Assembly (NCBI GenBank): GCA_028867845.1
Contig: JAGWFU010000027.1
Span: 1 to 6,871, forward strand
Direction of reading: 5' to 3'
Origin: Microcaldota archaeon
GTDB taxonomy: Archaea > Micrarchaeota > Micrarchaeia > Micrarchaeales > Micrarchaeaceae
DNA: 6,871 nt
How positions within the stretch are numbered: the stretch's first letter is position 1; the number at the start of each line of letters is the position of its first letter. Position numbers and translations under genes: made by a program. A model generated the notes under the pieces. The model ran no database searches, was not told the origin of the DNA, and saw only the letters and a list, made by a program, of their open reading frames with translations. This document shows positions 1-4,504 of the stretch, in pieces.

Positions 1-218
1 CTCTTCGCTCCCTGCAGCTCGGCGTATGCGAACGTCCTGTAAACCTTGGTTACCTTGACCTTGTATATGTTACCGATCCTGGTCTTCGCGTTCTTTATGA
101 AGACAACGAAGCGGCCCACCTTCCCTATGCCCTCGCCCCTCGCCCCCTTTGCGTCCACCTTCATGTCGTAGACGGTTCCCTCCTCTACTTCCCCTGCGGC
201 ATCGTATTCTTGCGCCAT
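1..218 (-). CDS. Small TRAM-domain protein (3' end outside window)
   Basis: The visible 72 residues are almost entirely one TRAM domain, a five-stranded OB-like RNA-binding barrel. Its signature runs from G14-T-V-Y through the glycine-rich turn K24-G-A-R-G-E-G-I-G-K-V-G-R and F38-V-V-F to the strand beginning I51-Y-K-V-K-V and the alanine-containing end F63-A-Y-A-E-L. Stand-alone TRAM proteins of about 60-80 residues are common in archaea, and some act as cold-shock-like RNA chaperones; that role here is inferred from the family. The stop codon is beyond position 1, but little of the protein should be missing. ATG at 216-218 is chosen. An in-frame GTG at 228-230 would add four residues, and the TATA-like box at 251-260 predicts a transcript start near 229-230, so either a very short leader or a leaderless GTG start is possible. 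The gene follows the TFB operon in the same direction but appears to have its own promoter. Confidence 0.85.
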   Translation of the reverse strand, partial: MAQEYDAAGEVEEGTVYDMKVDAKGARGEGIGKVGRFVVFIKNAKTRIGNIYKVKVTKVYRTFAYAELQGAK

Positions 219-250
219 TGACTCATCCACAAAGCTATCGTGCGCTGCAT

Positions 251-260
251 TCTTAAAGCT
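251..260 (-). promoter_or_regulatory. TATA-like box of the TRAM gene
   Basis: The minus strand reads AGCTTTAAGA. Its centre is about 26 bases before position 229, which leaves a leader of roughly 11 bases before the ATG at 218. It sits in the 114-base gap (219-332) between the sequon-rich membrane protein and the TRAM gene; nothing else was recognised in that gap. Confidence 0.45.
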
Positions 261-332
261 GCTCTACCGATTTCGAAAAGTTTGATGATTGTCCAAGTCC
301 ACCGAAAAGGCCAATACACCAGCGTGCGCTTA

Positions 333-758
333 CTATCTTATTCGCGCTTTGCTCCTTGCGGTTCTAGTTCTGGCTCTTACCGGTTTCATCAGTATGTAGA
401 GGACAGCGGCGAGGGATATCGTTATAACGCCGAGCAGATAGGCCGAGGATGACCTGTAGCTCTCGATGTGGGAGAGCTGCGCTGATGCAGTCTGCCTCGA
501 CATGTTGAGCAGCGCGAGCGCGCGGCTCTGGTTGTTGAACGACTGGTTGAGCGCGAGGTAGAACTCAGAGTATGCCTTGCTCATGTTCGGGTAGAACAAA
601 AGGTAGGAGCTGCCGTTGACCGCGGCAAGATAAGCCTTGGTCGAGTTCACTATCGTTGTAAAGTTTGACTGCCCAGCGCTCGCGCTCTGAGAGTATGAAC
701 TGAAAAAGAAAACAGAGAGCAATAGGAACGCTCCTATTGCCATGTAAAGAGCTCGCAT
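333..758 (-). CDS. Sequon-rich surface protein with N- and C-terminal membrane segments
   Basis: The 141-residue protein has a hydrophobic N-terminal signal or anchor segment (about residues 6-21), an extracytoplasmic region of about 80 residues, a second membrane helix (about 106-124) and a basic tail (K125 to R141, with eight Arg and two Lys). The predicted topology places the middle outside the cell. That middle carries seven N-X-S/T sequons, at N32, N38, N48, N58, N71, N76 and N85, so heavy N-glycosylation is plausible. It is also rich in Ser, Ala and Tyr. I do not recognise a family. It starts 19 bases after the TFB stop codon with no separate TATA box seen, so it is probably cotranscribed with TFB. 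ATG at 756-758 gives a positive residue (R2) before the hydrophobic stretch; M6 is a possible alternative start. No strong Shine-Dalgarno sequence is visible. It could be a secreted, membrane-tethered protein if the N-terminal segment is cleaved near the SASAG region. Confidence 0.75.
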   Translation of the reverse strand: MRALYMAIGAFLLLSVFFFSSYSQSASAGQSNFTTIVNSTKAYLAAVNGSSYLLFYPNMSKAYSEFYLALNQSFNNQSRALALLNMSRQTASAQLSHIESYRSSSAYLLGVITISLAAVLYILMKPVRARTRTARSKARIR

Positions 759-777
759 CTATGCCACGCCGGCGCAG

Positions 778-1944
778 TTACAGGTTGACGTCTATGTTGA
801 GCTGCTCCTTGAGCTCCCTGTACCTGTTCCTTATGGTGACCTCTGTCACTCCTGCGACGTCGGCGACCTCCTTCTGGGTGCGCCTCTCGCCAGCGAGCGC
901 GCCGGCTATGTACACAGCGGCAGCGCTGACTCCGGTCGGGCTCCTTCCGGAGACGAGTCCCTTCTTCATCGCCTCTTTCAGTAGCTCGATCGCCTTCTCC
1001 TGCGCCTCTCCGCTCAGCTTGAGCGCGTTCACGTACCTTGGCACGTAGTTGACCGGATCCGTGAGCGGTATCTTGAGGTTGAGGTCGTGCGAGATCACCC
1101 TGTATGCGCGGCCTATCTCCTTCTTCGGCAGTCCGCTTATGCTGGATATCTCGTCAAGCGTCCTCGGCATTCCTGCCTGCCTGCACGATGCGTATATGAC
1201 AGCCTGCACAACCGTCTCGATAGGCCTTCCCCTTATCAGGTTGTTCTGCACGCACTTCCTGTAGAGCAGTGCGGCCGACTCCCTTATGTTGTCCGGAAGT
1301 CCGAGGTAGCTCGACACACGGTTGAGCTCAGGCAGCGCGATGAGGTAGTTCCTCTCGCTCGAGCTGGCTATACTTGCACGCTTGTGCCACTTCCTCATCC
1401 TGTACAGTTGCGCCTGCCTCTTCGAGGGTATCCTGACCCCCCTTATGTCCTTATTGTAAAGGTCTATCTCTGTCACCAGTCCCCTGTTCGGCTTGGTGTA
1501 CTTGATGGGCGCTCCCGTCCTTGCCCTTGCGTTCCTTTGGTCGGCGTCGAACGCACTCCACTCCGGCCCGTTGTCCGTCATGTTCTCCTCTATGACCAGT
1601 CCGCAGTTGTTGCATACGAGCTCTCCCCTCTCTCCGTCGAATATCAGGTCCGTGCTTCCGCAGCTCGCGCACTTCTTCGTGGCCTCGTGGGTCCTTGTGT
1701 TCTCCATCTGGGGCGCCTGTGCCTGCTGCATCCCGCCCTGTATGGTGGGCATCACCTCGTCCTCCATCTGCCTTCCCCTGCCCCTTGTGGAGGCGTCTGC
1801 CAGGCTCAGCTTGTCCCCGCTTACTATGATCTTCCTTGCCGGGGCTGCCTGTGCGGCCTGGACCGGCTTCGAGGGCTTCCTGCCCTTGACAGCCTTCATT
1901 GTCTTCATCTTCATCTTGTTTGACATCTTTGTCTTAGTCTTCAT
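778..1944 (-). CDS. tfb: Transcription initiation factor B (TFB / TFIIB)
   Basis: TFB recruits RNA polymerase to the TBP-TATA complex and contacts the BRE. The 388-residue protein shows a zinc ribbon with Cys92-X2-Cys95 and Cys111-X2-Cys114, followed by the B-reader/linker stretch (about 115-170, with DNGPEWSAFD and RTGAP). Two cyclin-fold repeats follow, at about 190-285 and 295-385. The second repeat ends in a helix-turn-helix (about 355-378, QKEVADVAGVTEVTIRNRY) of the kind that reads the BRE. The usual length is near 300; here about 90 residues precede the ribbon. The first 27 include ten Lys, one Arg and five Met, followed by an Ala/Gln-rich linker. ATG at 1942-1944 is chosen because GGTGA lies four bases upstream (1949-1953) and the proximal TATA box predicts transcription from about 1970. 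An in-frame ATG at 1978-1980 would lie upstream of that start, although a more distal box could still include it. The sequon-rich membrane protein follows 19 bases downstream. Confidence 0.96.
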   Translation of the reverse strand: MKTKTKMSNKMKMKTMKAVKGRKPSKPVQAAQAAPARKIIVSGDKLSLADASTRGRGRQMEDEVMPTIQGGMQQAQAPQMENTRTHEATKKCASCGSTDLIFDGERGELVCNNCGLVIEENMTDNGPEWSAFDADQRNARARTGAPIKYTKPNRGLVTEIDLYNKDIRGVRIPSKRQAQLYRMRKWHKRASIASSSERNYLIALPELNRVSSYLGLPDNIRESAALLYRKCVQNNLIRGRPIETVVQAVIYASCRQAGMPRTLDEISSISGLPKKEIGRAYRVISHDLNLKIPLTDPVNYVPRYVNALKLSGEAQEKAIELLKEAMKKGLVSGRSPTGVSAAAVYIAGALAGERRTQKEVADVAGVTEVTIRNRYRELKEQLNIDVNL

Positions 1945-1948
1945 TGTT

Positions 1949-1953
1949 TCACC
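1949..1953 (-). promoter_or_regulatory. Ribosome binding site that fixes the TFB start
   Basis: The minus strand reads GGTGA, then four bases, then ATG. GGTG also precedes the 140-residue gene and GTGAT the DUF1801 gene, which fits the archaeal anti-Shine-Dalgarno sequence and favours the ATG at 1944 over the one at 1980. Confidence 0.7.
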
Positions 1954-1990
1954 GATGAGCGTAAGTGCTAGCTGATGCATGATGGATAAT

Positions 1991-2000
1991 ATTTATAAAT
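1991..2000 (-). promoter_or_regulatory. Proximal TATA box of tfb (palindromic)
   Basis: ATTTATAAAT is a perfect ten-base palindrome. Read on the minus strand it predicts a transcript start near 1969-1970, giving a leader of about 25 bases that contains the GGTGA site before the ATG at 1944. Confidence 0.7.
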
Positions 2001-2037
2001 CTTAGCAAAAGTAGCACTAGTATTGTGAGGGGATAAA

Positions 2038-2052
2038 TATATAAACCTTTCG
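2038..2052 (-). promoter_or_regulatory. Distal BRE/TATA promoter of tfb
   Basis: The minus strand reads CGAAAGG (2052-2046), then TTTATATA (2045-2038), the closest match to the archaeal BRE plus TATA consensus in this gap. It predicts a start near 2015 and a leader of about 70 bases for tfb. It lies downstream of the RNase P RNA gene on the same strand, so tfb is its only obvious target. The box is nearly symmetric and could also be read on the plus strand, but no gene follows there. Confidence 0.55.
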
Positions 2053-2057
2053 GTGGA

Positions 2058-2069
2058 GTATTTAAATAC
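2058..2069. promoter_or_regulatory. 12-base AT-rich palindrome (third box upstream of tfb)
   Basis: GTATTTAAATAC is a perfect palindrome containing TTTAAATA. It could be a third TATA element, usable on either strand, or a site for a dimeric regulator. The direction cannot be decided from the sequence. Confidence 0.4.
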
Positions 2070-2075
2070 CTTTGC

Positions 2076-2094
2076 GGGCTTGACGACGAAGCCC
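2076..2094. other. Stem-loop between rnpB and the tfb promoters
   Basis: A perfect six-base-pair inverted repeat (GGGCTT / AAGCCC) encloses the seven-base loop GACGACG. It lies nine bases beyond the last base of RNase P helix P1 on the minus strand. No T-run follows on that strand, so it is not a clear terminator; it could aid 3' processing or end formation of the RNase P transcript. Confidence 0.35.
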
Positions 2095-2102
2095 ATGAAA
2101 GG

Positions 2103-2337
2103 GTAGTGGCAGGCCGTAGCCCTCTTTTTGTTTTAGGCAGCATTGGTCTGAGCGGCTCAAAGGCCTTGCATACTCACTGCGCGTCCGTCGGCGCGTTTCA
2201 TCCCCTCGAGCGCGCTCGTAGTGTCATCGCTTGTGCGCTTCCGGGGTTCGTTTCTATTCCGACTTTGGCCTTAGGCCGTGGCGCGCTCTGTATGAGAGGA
2301 GCTTCCTCCTTTCGGTAGGCTGCCCGCCTGCCACCAC
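2103..2337 (-). ncRNA. rnpB: RNase P RNA (catalytic RNA for tRNA 5' maturation)
   Basis: The stretch folds as an RNase P RNA of about 235 bases. The ends pair as P1: GTGGTGGCAGGC (2337-2326) with GCCTGCCACTAC (2114-2103), twelve base pairs including one G-U. P2 pairs GGCAGC (2324-2319) with GCTGCC (2141-2136). P3 is a short hairpin capped by GAAA (2313-2310). The universal CR-I is present as GAGGAAGCTCC (2308-2298). Its P4 strand AGC-U-CCUCU (2303-2295) pairs with AGAGGGCU (2125-2118) and leaves the conserved uridine (2300) bulged. The 3' strand is preceded by ACAAAAA, resembling the CR-V core ACAGAA. Other recognisable blocks are AATAGAAACGAAC (2258-2246), GATGAAACG (2202-2194) and TGCAAGGCC (2170-2162). 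P4 crosses P2, as expected for the RNase P pseudoknot. The RNA is shorter than many archaeal homologues (about 300). A weak TATA box lies 26 bases before the P1 start. Exact ends are inferred from P1. Confidence 0.88.
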
Positions 2338-2358
2338 TAATAGTATTCTCTCGGCAAG

Positions 2359-2368
2359 ATACTTATTG
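2359..2368 (-). promoter_or_regulatory. TATA-like box of rnpB
   Basis: The minus strand reads CAATAAGTAT. Its centre lies about 26 bases before 2337, exactly where helix P1 of the RNase P RNA begins, so spacing supports it although the sequence is a weak TATA match. It falls in the 62-base gap after the stop codon of the 140-residue protein. Confidence 0.5.
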
Positions 2369-2399
2369 CTGACGGTCGCGCAAAGAGGGCGCGTCGGCA

Positions 2400-2822
2400 T
2401 CAGACCAGCATCGCAGGATATCCGCCCTTTATAAGGCCGGCGTAGACCGCGTGGTCCCTTGCCTTGAGGCCAGTCATGATGTTGTTGTACAGCATGCCGG
2501 CAGCCTCCGTGTCCTTGTCCCTCAAGTAGTTGAGGAACGCCATGTAAGCCGCGCCCTTCATATTGACCTTCAGCGTCTGATTAACTGCAGTCATGCTCTT
2601 GTCGAGCTGGGAGAAAGAGGTGATTATGCTTTCTGCCCTCTCTGCGGCCTTAGCCTTCGCCTCGGTGCGGCTCATGCCTGTCGCGAACTGAGCGTATATG
2701 TTCTCCGCGACCTCGACGGCGAACTTGCCCGCTGAGTTGAGCCTGAGCTGGTCAAGGTTCTTTGCCCTGCTCTTGAGCTTCTTCTCGGTCTCGTCCAGCG
2801 ATTTAATGCTTTTTTCTGACAT
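2400..2822 (-). CDS. Unrecognised 140-residue soluble alpha-helical protein
   Basis: I do not recognise a family. The protein is rich in Ala, Lys and Glu with few aromatic residues and has no signal peptide or membrane segment, so it is probably cytoplasmic. Residues 1-25 are highly charged and could form a coiled coil (DETEKKLKSRAKNLDQL). Residues 52-66 form another charged helix. The end (about 88-140, with AYMAFLNYLRDKD and GLIKGGYPAMLV) is more hydrophobic. Codon use resembles its neighbours. ATG at 2820-2822 is chosen because GGTG stands six bases upstream (2829-2832). A GTG at 2829-2831 would add three residues, and since the TATA box predicts a start near 2831-2835, a leaderless GTG start cannot be excluded. 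It has its own promoter immediately after the DUF1801 gene. The RNase P RNA gene follows 62 bases downstream, but no functional link is implied. Confidence 0.75.
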   Translation of the reverse strand: MSEKSIKSLDETEKKLKSRAKNLDQLRLNSAGKFAVEVAENIYAQFATGMSRTEAKAKAAERAESIITSFSQLDKSMTAVNQTLKVNMKGAAYMAFLNYLRDKDTEAAGMLYNNIMTGLKARDHAVYAGLIKGGYPAMLV

Positions 2823-2852
2823 CAAAGGCACCGATAATATTAGCGTGTCAGG

Positions 2853-2864
2853 ATATATTTATAT
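2853..2864 (-). promoter_or_regulatory. TATA box of the 140-residue protein gene
   Basis: The minus strand reads ATATAAATATAT, five bases beyond the DUF1801 stop codon (2869-2871). Predicted transcription begins near 2832, only about ten bases before the chosen ATG. The 46-base gap 2823-2868 holds nothing else. Confidence 0.65.
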
Positions 2865-2868
2865 CTTG

Positions 2869-3312
2869 CTAACCCTCAGCAGCTGCCTTCTTCACGAGGG
2901 CGGCGATCCTCCCCTCTTCGGCAGGGGTGAGCTTCTTCAGCGCGAAGGTTACCGGCCACATTGCCCCCTCGTCGAGCTTCGCCTTGTCACTGAAGCCTAA
3001 CGTCGCGTACCTCGCCTTGAACTTATCAGCTGCCTGGAAGAAACAGACCACCTTGTCGTCCTTGGCGTACGCAGGCATACCGTACCAAGTCTTGGGCGAG
3101 AGTGACGGCGCGCTGGCCTTGACGATGGCATGCACCCGCTTGGCCATCGAGCGGTCCGGCTCTGGCATCTGGGCGATCTTGGCGAGCACTGCGGCCTCCC
3201 CATCCCCCTTGCCAGCATTCTTCTCCTGGAGGTACTCCTTCATCGCGGCTATCTCCTCCTTGCTCAATCCCTTAGCCTTCTTCGGCGCCTGTTTGCTTGT
3301 CTTTTTGATCAT
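2869..3312 (-). CDS. DUF1801 / YdhG-YdeI-like protein
   Basis: The 147-residue protein has a Lys-rich N-terminal region (1-35) followed by a DUF1801 domain over about residues 45-145. The family signature is clear in W76-Y-G-M-P-A-Y82, followed by D85-D-K-V-V-C-F-F-Q93 and Y102-A-T-L-G-F. Members are small cytoplasmic proteins found in bacteria and some archaea; some have been called iron chaperones, but the biochemical role is poorly defined and I do not assign one. ATG at 3310-3312 is chosen because GTGAT lies four bases upstream (3317-3321) and because the upstream extension of the frame to 3624 only mirrors the opposite-strand BofA-like gene. The gene is divergent from that gene across a 94-base gap and is followed by the promoter of the 140-residue protein. 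Confidence 0.85.
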   Translation of the reverse strand: MIKKTSKQAPKKAKGLSKEEIAAMKEYLQEKNAGKGDGEAAVLAKIAQMPEPDRSMAKRVHAIVKASAPSLSPKTWYGMPAYAKDDKVVCFFQAADKFKARYATLGFSDKAKLDEGAMWPVTFALKKLTPAEEGRIAALVKKAAAEG

Positions 3313-3371
3313 CTGAATCACTCGTTCGAAGCGGAATCCAATCTCTCCAATAATACCTAAACCAACAAGCC

Positions 3372-3378
3372 TTTTATT
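3372..3378. promoter_or_regulatory. Shared AT box between divergent DUF1801 and BofA-like genes
   Basis: The plus strand reads TTTTATT and the minus strand AATAAAA. On the plus strand it predicts a start near 3401, six bases before the BofA-like ATG. On the minus strand it predicts a start near 3349, giving a leader of about 37 bases for the DUF1801 gene. A second minus-strand candidate, TAGGTATTA, lies near 3350-3358. Confidence 0.45.
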
Positions 3379-3406
3379 GCTTTGTTGAGAATAGCGCTGT
3401 GATTGG

Positions 3407-3727
3407 ATGAACACCACAGGCATAGCGACACTCCTTCCGGCTCTGCCCAACGTCTCTCTACCGGTGGGGATAGCGGGAGAGATAATACTAGTGGCTATGA
3501 TAGCAGTGGTGCTGCTTATCGTCTTCATGCTGGGCAGGAAGATACTCAAGGTGGTTTTCGGCATAATCGCGAACAGCATACTGGGGCTGATATCCATATT
3601 CGTGCTCAATCTGGTGCTCAACATAGCTATACCGATAACGGTCTACACCATGGTTGCAACTGCGATATTTGGGCTCCCTGCAGTAGGCACCTTAGTGATA
3701 CTCAGACTGGCCGGAATCCCGCTTTGA
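3407..3727 (+). CDS. BofA-like (pro-sigma-K processing inhibitor family) membrane protein
   Basis: The 106-residue protein is almost wholly hydrophobic, with about three membrane segments (roughly 20-43, 47-75 and 79-101) and one basic turn (G43-R-K-I-L-K48). The later part, with a polar Asn in a glycine-rich helix, an I75-P-I-T pair and the ending G89-L-P-A-V-G-T-L-V-I-L, matches the BofA family pattern. In Bacillus BofA restrains the SpoIVFB protease during sporulation; archaea have no sigma-K, so the archaeal role is unknown. It may partner a membrane protease, but no such gene is visible here. The ATG at 3407 is preceded by GTGAT (3399-3403) only three bases away; the predicted transcript start near 3401 would exclude most of that site, so translation may be nearly leaderless. 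Its TGA directly abuts the stop codon of the convergent kinase gene. Confidence 0.7.
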   Translation: MNTTGIATLLPALPNVSLPVGIAGEIILVAMIAVVLLIVFMLGRKILKVVFGIIANSILGLISIFVLNLVLNIAIPITVYTMVATAIFGLPAVGTLVILRLAGIPL

Positions 3728-4246
3728 TCAGCTGAGCTTGCGCTCTATCTCGGCGGCTATGGATTCAATGGACTTGTCCCTGCAGTCCACTGTTATGTGC
3801 GCGTACCTTGCATAAAGGGAGGCGCGCTCGTCGTAGATTTCTTTTAGTGACTTCGTCTTTATCCCGATGATGGCCCTCCTGTCCACCTCCGGTATCCTGG
3901 CGCTTATGTTGTCGAAGCTGTCAAGGAGGTAGACAAGTATGGTGCTGCCCCTAAGACGATTCATAAGAGCCGAATCGTATATTATGCTGCCGCCGGGCGA
4001 GACTACTGTGCCCTTGGTCTCGATCCCTTCCATGTAGTTTATCTCGAGGTCCAGCATGTGCTGCTCCCCGCTCTCGTCTATTATCTCCTGCGGGCTCTTG
4101 CCTTCCTTCTCGGATATGTAGACGTCAAGATCCAGGAACGACATTCCCAGCCTTGATGCTAGAATCTTGCCTATCGTGGACTTGCCCACGCCCGCCATGC
4201 CTATGAAGACTATGCCCTTGTCCCTAACGAGCTTGGAGACGGTCAT
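3728..4246 (-). CDS. Shikimate-kinase-like P-loop kinase, substrate uncertain
   Basis: The 172-residue protein has the fold and length of AroK-type kinases. Visible elements are the Walker A loop G16-M-A-G-V-G-K-S-T24, an Asp pair D39-L-D41 at the position of the shikimate and Mg contacts, G60-E61, P84-G-G-S87 in place of the usual GGG, a lid arginine in D122-R-R124, and R141-A-S-L-Y like the R-x-P-L-Y motif. The arginine after G-E-x-x-F that binds the shikimate carboxylate is replaced: the segment reads GEQHMLDLE, with Leu65 there. Most archaea make shikimate 3-phosphate with a GHMP-family kinase instead, and no other aromatic-pathway gene is nearby. It could phosphorylate another small substrate. 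ATG at 4244-4246 is chosen because it overlaps the histone stop as TGATG, implying translational coupling; a GTG at 4253-4255 is an alternative. Confidence 0.82.
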   Translation of the reverse strand: MTVSKLVRDKGIVFIGMAGVGKSTIGKILASRLGMSFLDLDVYISEKEGKSPQEIIDESGEQHMLDLEINYMEGIETKGTVVSPGGSIIYDSALMNRLRGSTILVYLLDSFDNISARIPEVDRRAIIGIKTKSLKEIYDERASLYARYAHITVDCRDKSIESIAAEIERKLS

Positions 4247-4449
4247 CAGTTGCACGCGAGCTTGACGTCAGAGACGTCTACGGTCTTCCTCCTGGCGTGC
4301 TTCGACAGCCTGACCGCCTTCTTCGATATGTCGAAGAGCATGGAGTTTATCCTCTTCTGCAGGTACCTGCTGGCATCAGAGCTTATCCTCTTCGCCCCAG
4401 CCTCCTTCATAATCCGCTTGACAGTTGATTCTGATACGTACACCAACAT
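4246..4449 (-). CDS. Archaeal histone (single histone fold)
   Basis: The 67-residue protein is one histone fold with no tails. Helix 1 covers about V7-A17, loop 1 K20-R-I-S-S-D-A, the long helix 2 about 26-51, loop 2 R53-R-K-T-V-D, and a short helix 3 ends at residue 67. Compared from memory with Methanothermus HMfB, the DNA-contacting R54-K-T56 motif, the R54-D61 clamp and the dimer-dimer interface residues L48, H51 and D61 are present. Tetramers or longer polymers on DNA are therefore expected. The C-terminus (ending LACN) is a few residues shorter than HMfB. ATG at 4447-4449 is chosen because the TATA box at 4472-4481 predicts a transcript start at about 4450, giving a leaderless mRNA. A farther upstream extension of the frame would cross that promoter. 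The stop codon overlaps the kinase start by one base. Confidence 0.92.
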   Translation of the reverse strand: MLVYVSESTVKRIMKEAGAKRISSDASRYLQKRINSMLFDISKKAVRLSKHARRKTVDVSDVKLACN

Positions 4450-4471
4450 CACGGAGGAACATGGCTTGCAA

Positions 4472-4481
4472 GCTTTAAATC
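4472..4481 (-). promoter_or_regulatory. TATA box of the histone-kinase operon
   Basis: The minus strand reads GATTTAAAGC. Its centre is about 26 bases before 4450, the base just before the histone ATG, so the transcript would be leaderless. It occupies the 55-base gap after the Hel308 stop codon, separating this pair from the helicase gene. Confidence 0.65.
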
Positions 4482-4504
4482 CCTGACACTTTAGCGGAAG
4501 TGAG

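Noticed and set aside
1087..1975. Long plus-strand open frames (up to 278 residues) opposite TFB
   Set aside because: They are mirrors of TFB codon bias, with implausible Cys/Pro/Leu-rich or low-complexity translations. The minus-strand frame has a full TFB domain set.
2238..2260. A tRNA-like GGGGTTCG motif on the plus strand
   Set aside because: No acceptor pairing, anticodon arm or full T-loop consensus could be built around it; it is the complement of the RNase P CCCC block.
2106..2434. Plus-strand open frames of about 70 residues across the 2100-2430 region
   Set aside because: They lie antisense to the RNase P RNA, have no protein-like composition and no ribosome site; the pairing pattern of the RNA explains this stretch better.
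3313..3624. N-terminal extension of the DUF1801 frame to 3624
   Set aside because: It runs antisense through the BofA-like gene and the divergent promoter, has an Ile/Ser/Thr-rich translation unlike the family, and the ATG at 3312 has a GTGAT site.
3403..3735. Plus-strand frame of 110 residues overlapping the BofA-like gene in another frame
   Set aside because: Its translation is His/Gly/Ser-rich and mosaic, with no membrane pattern; the overlapping frame at 3407 is a coherent three-helix protein.
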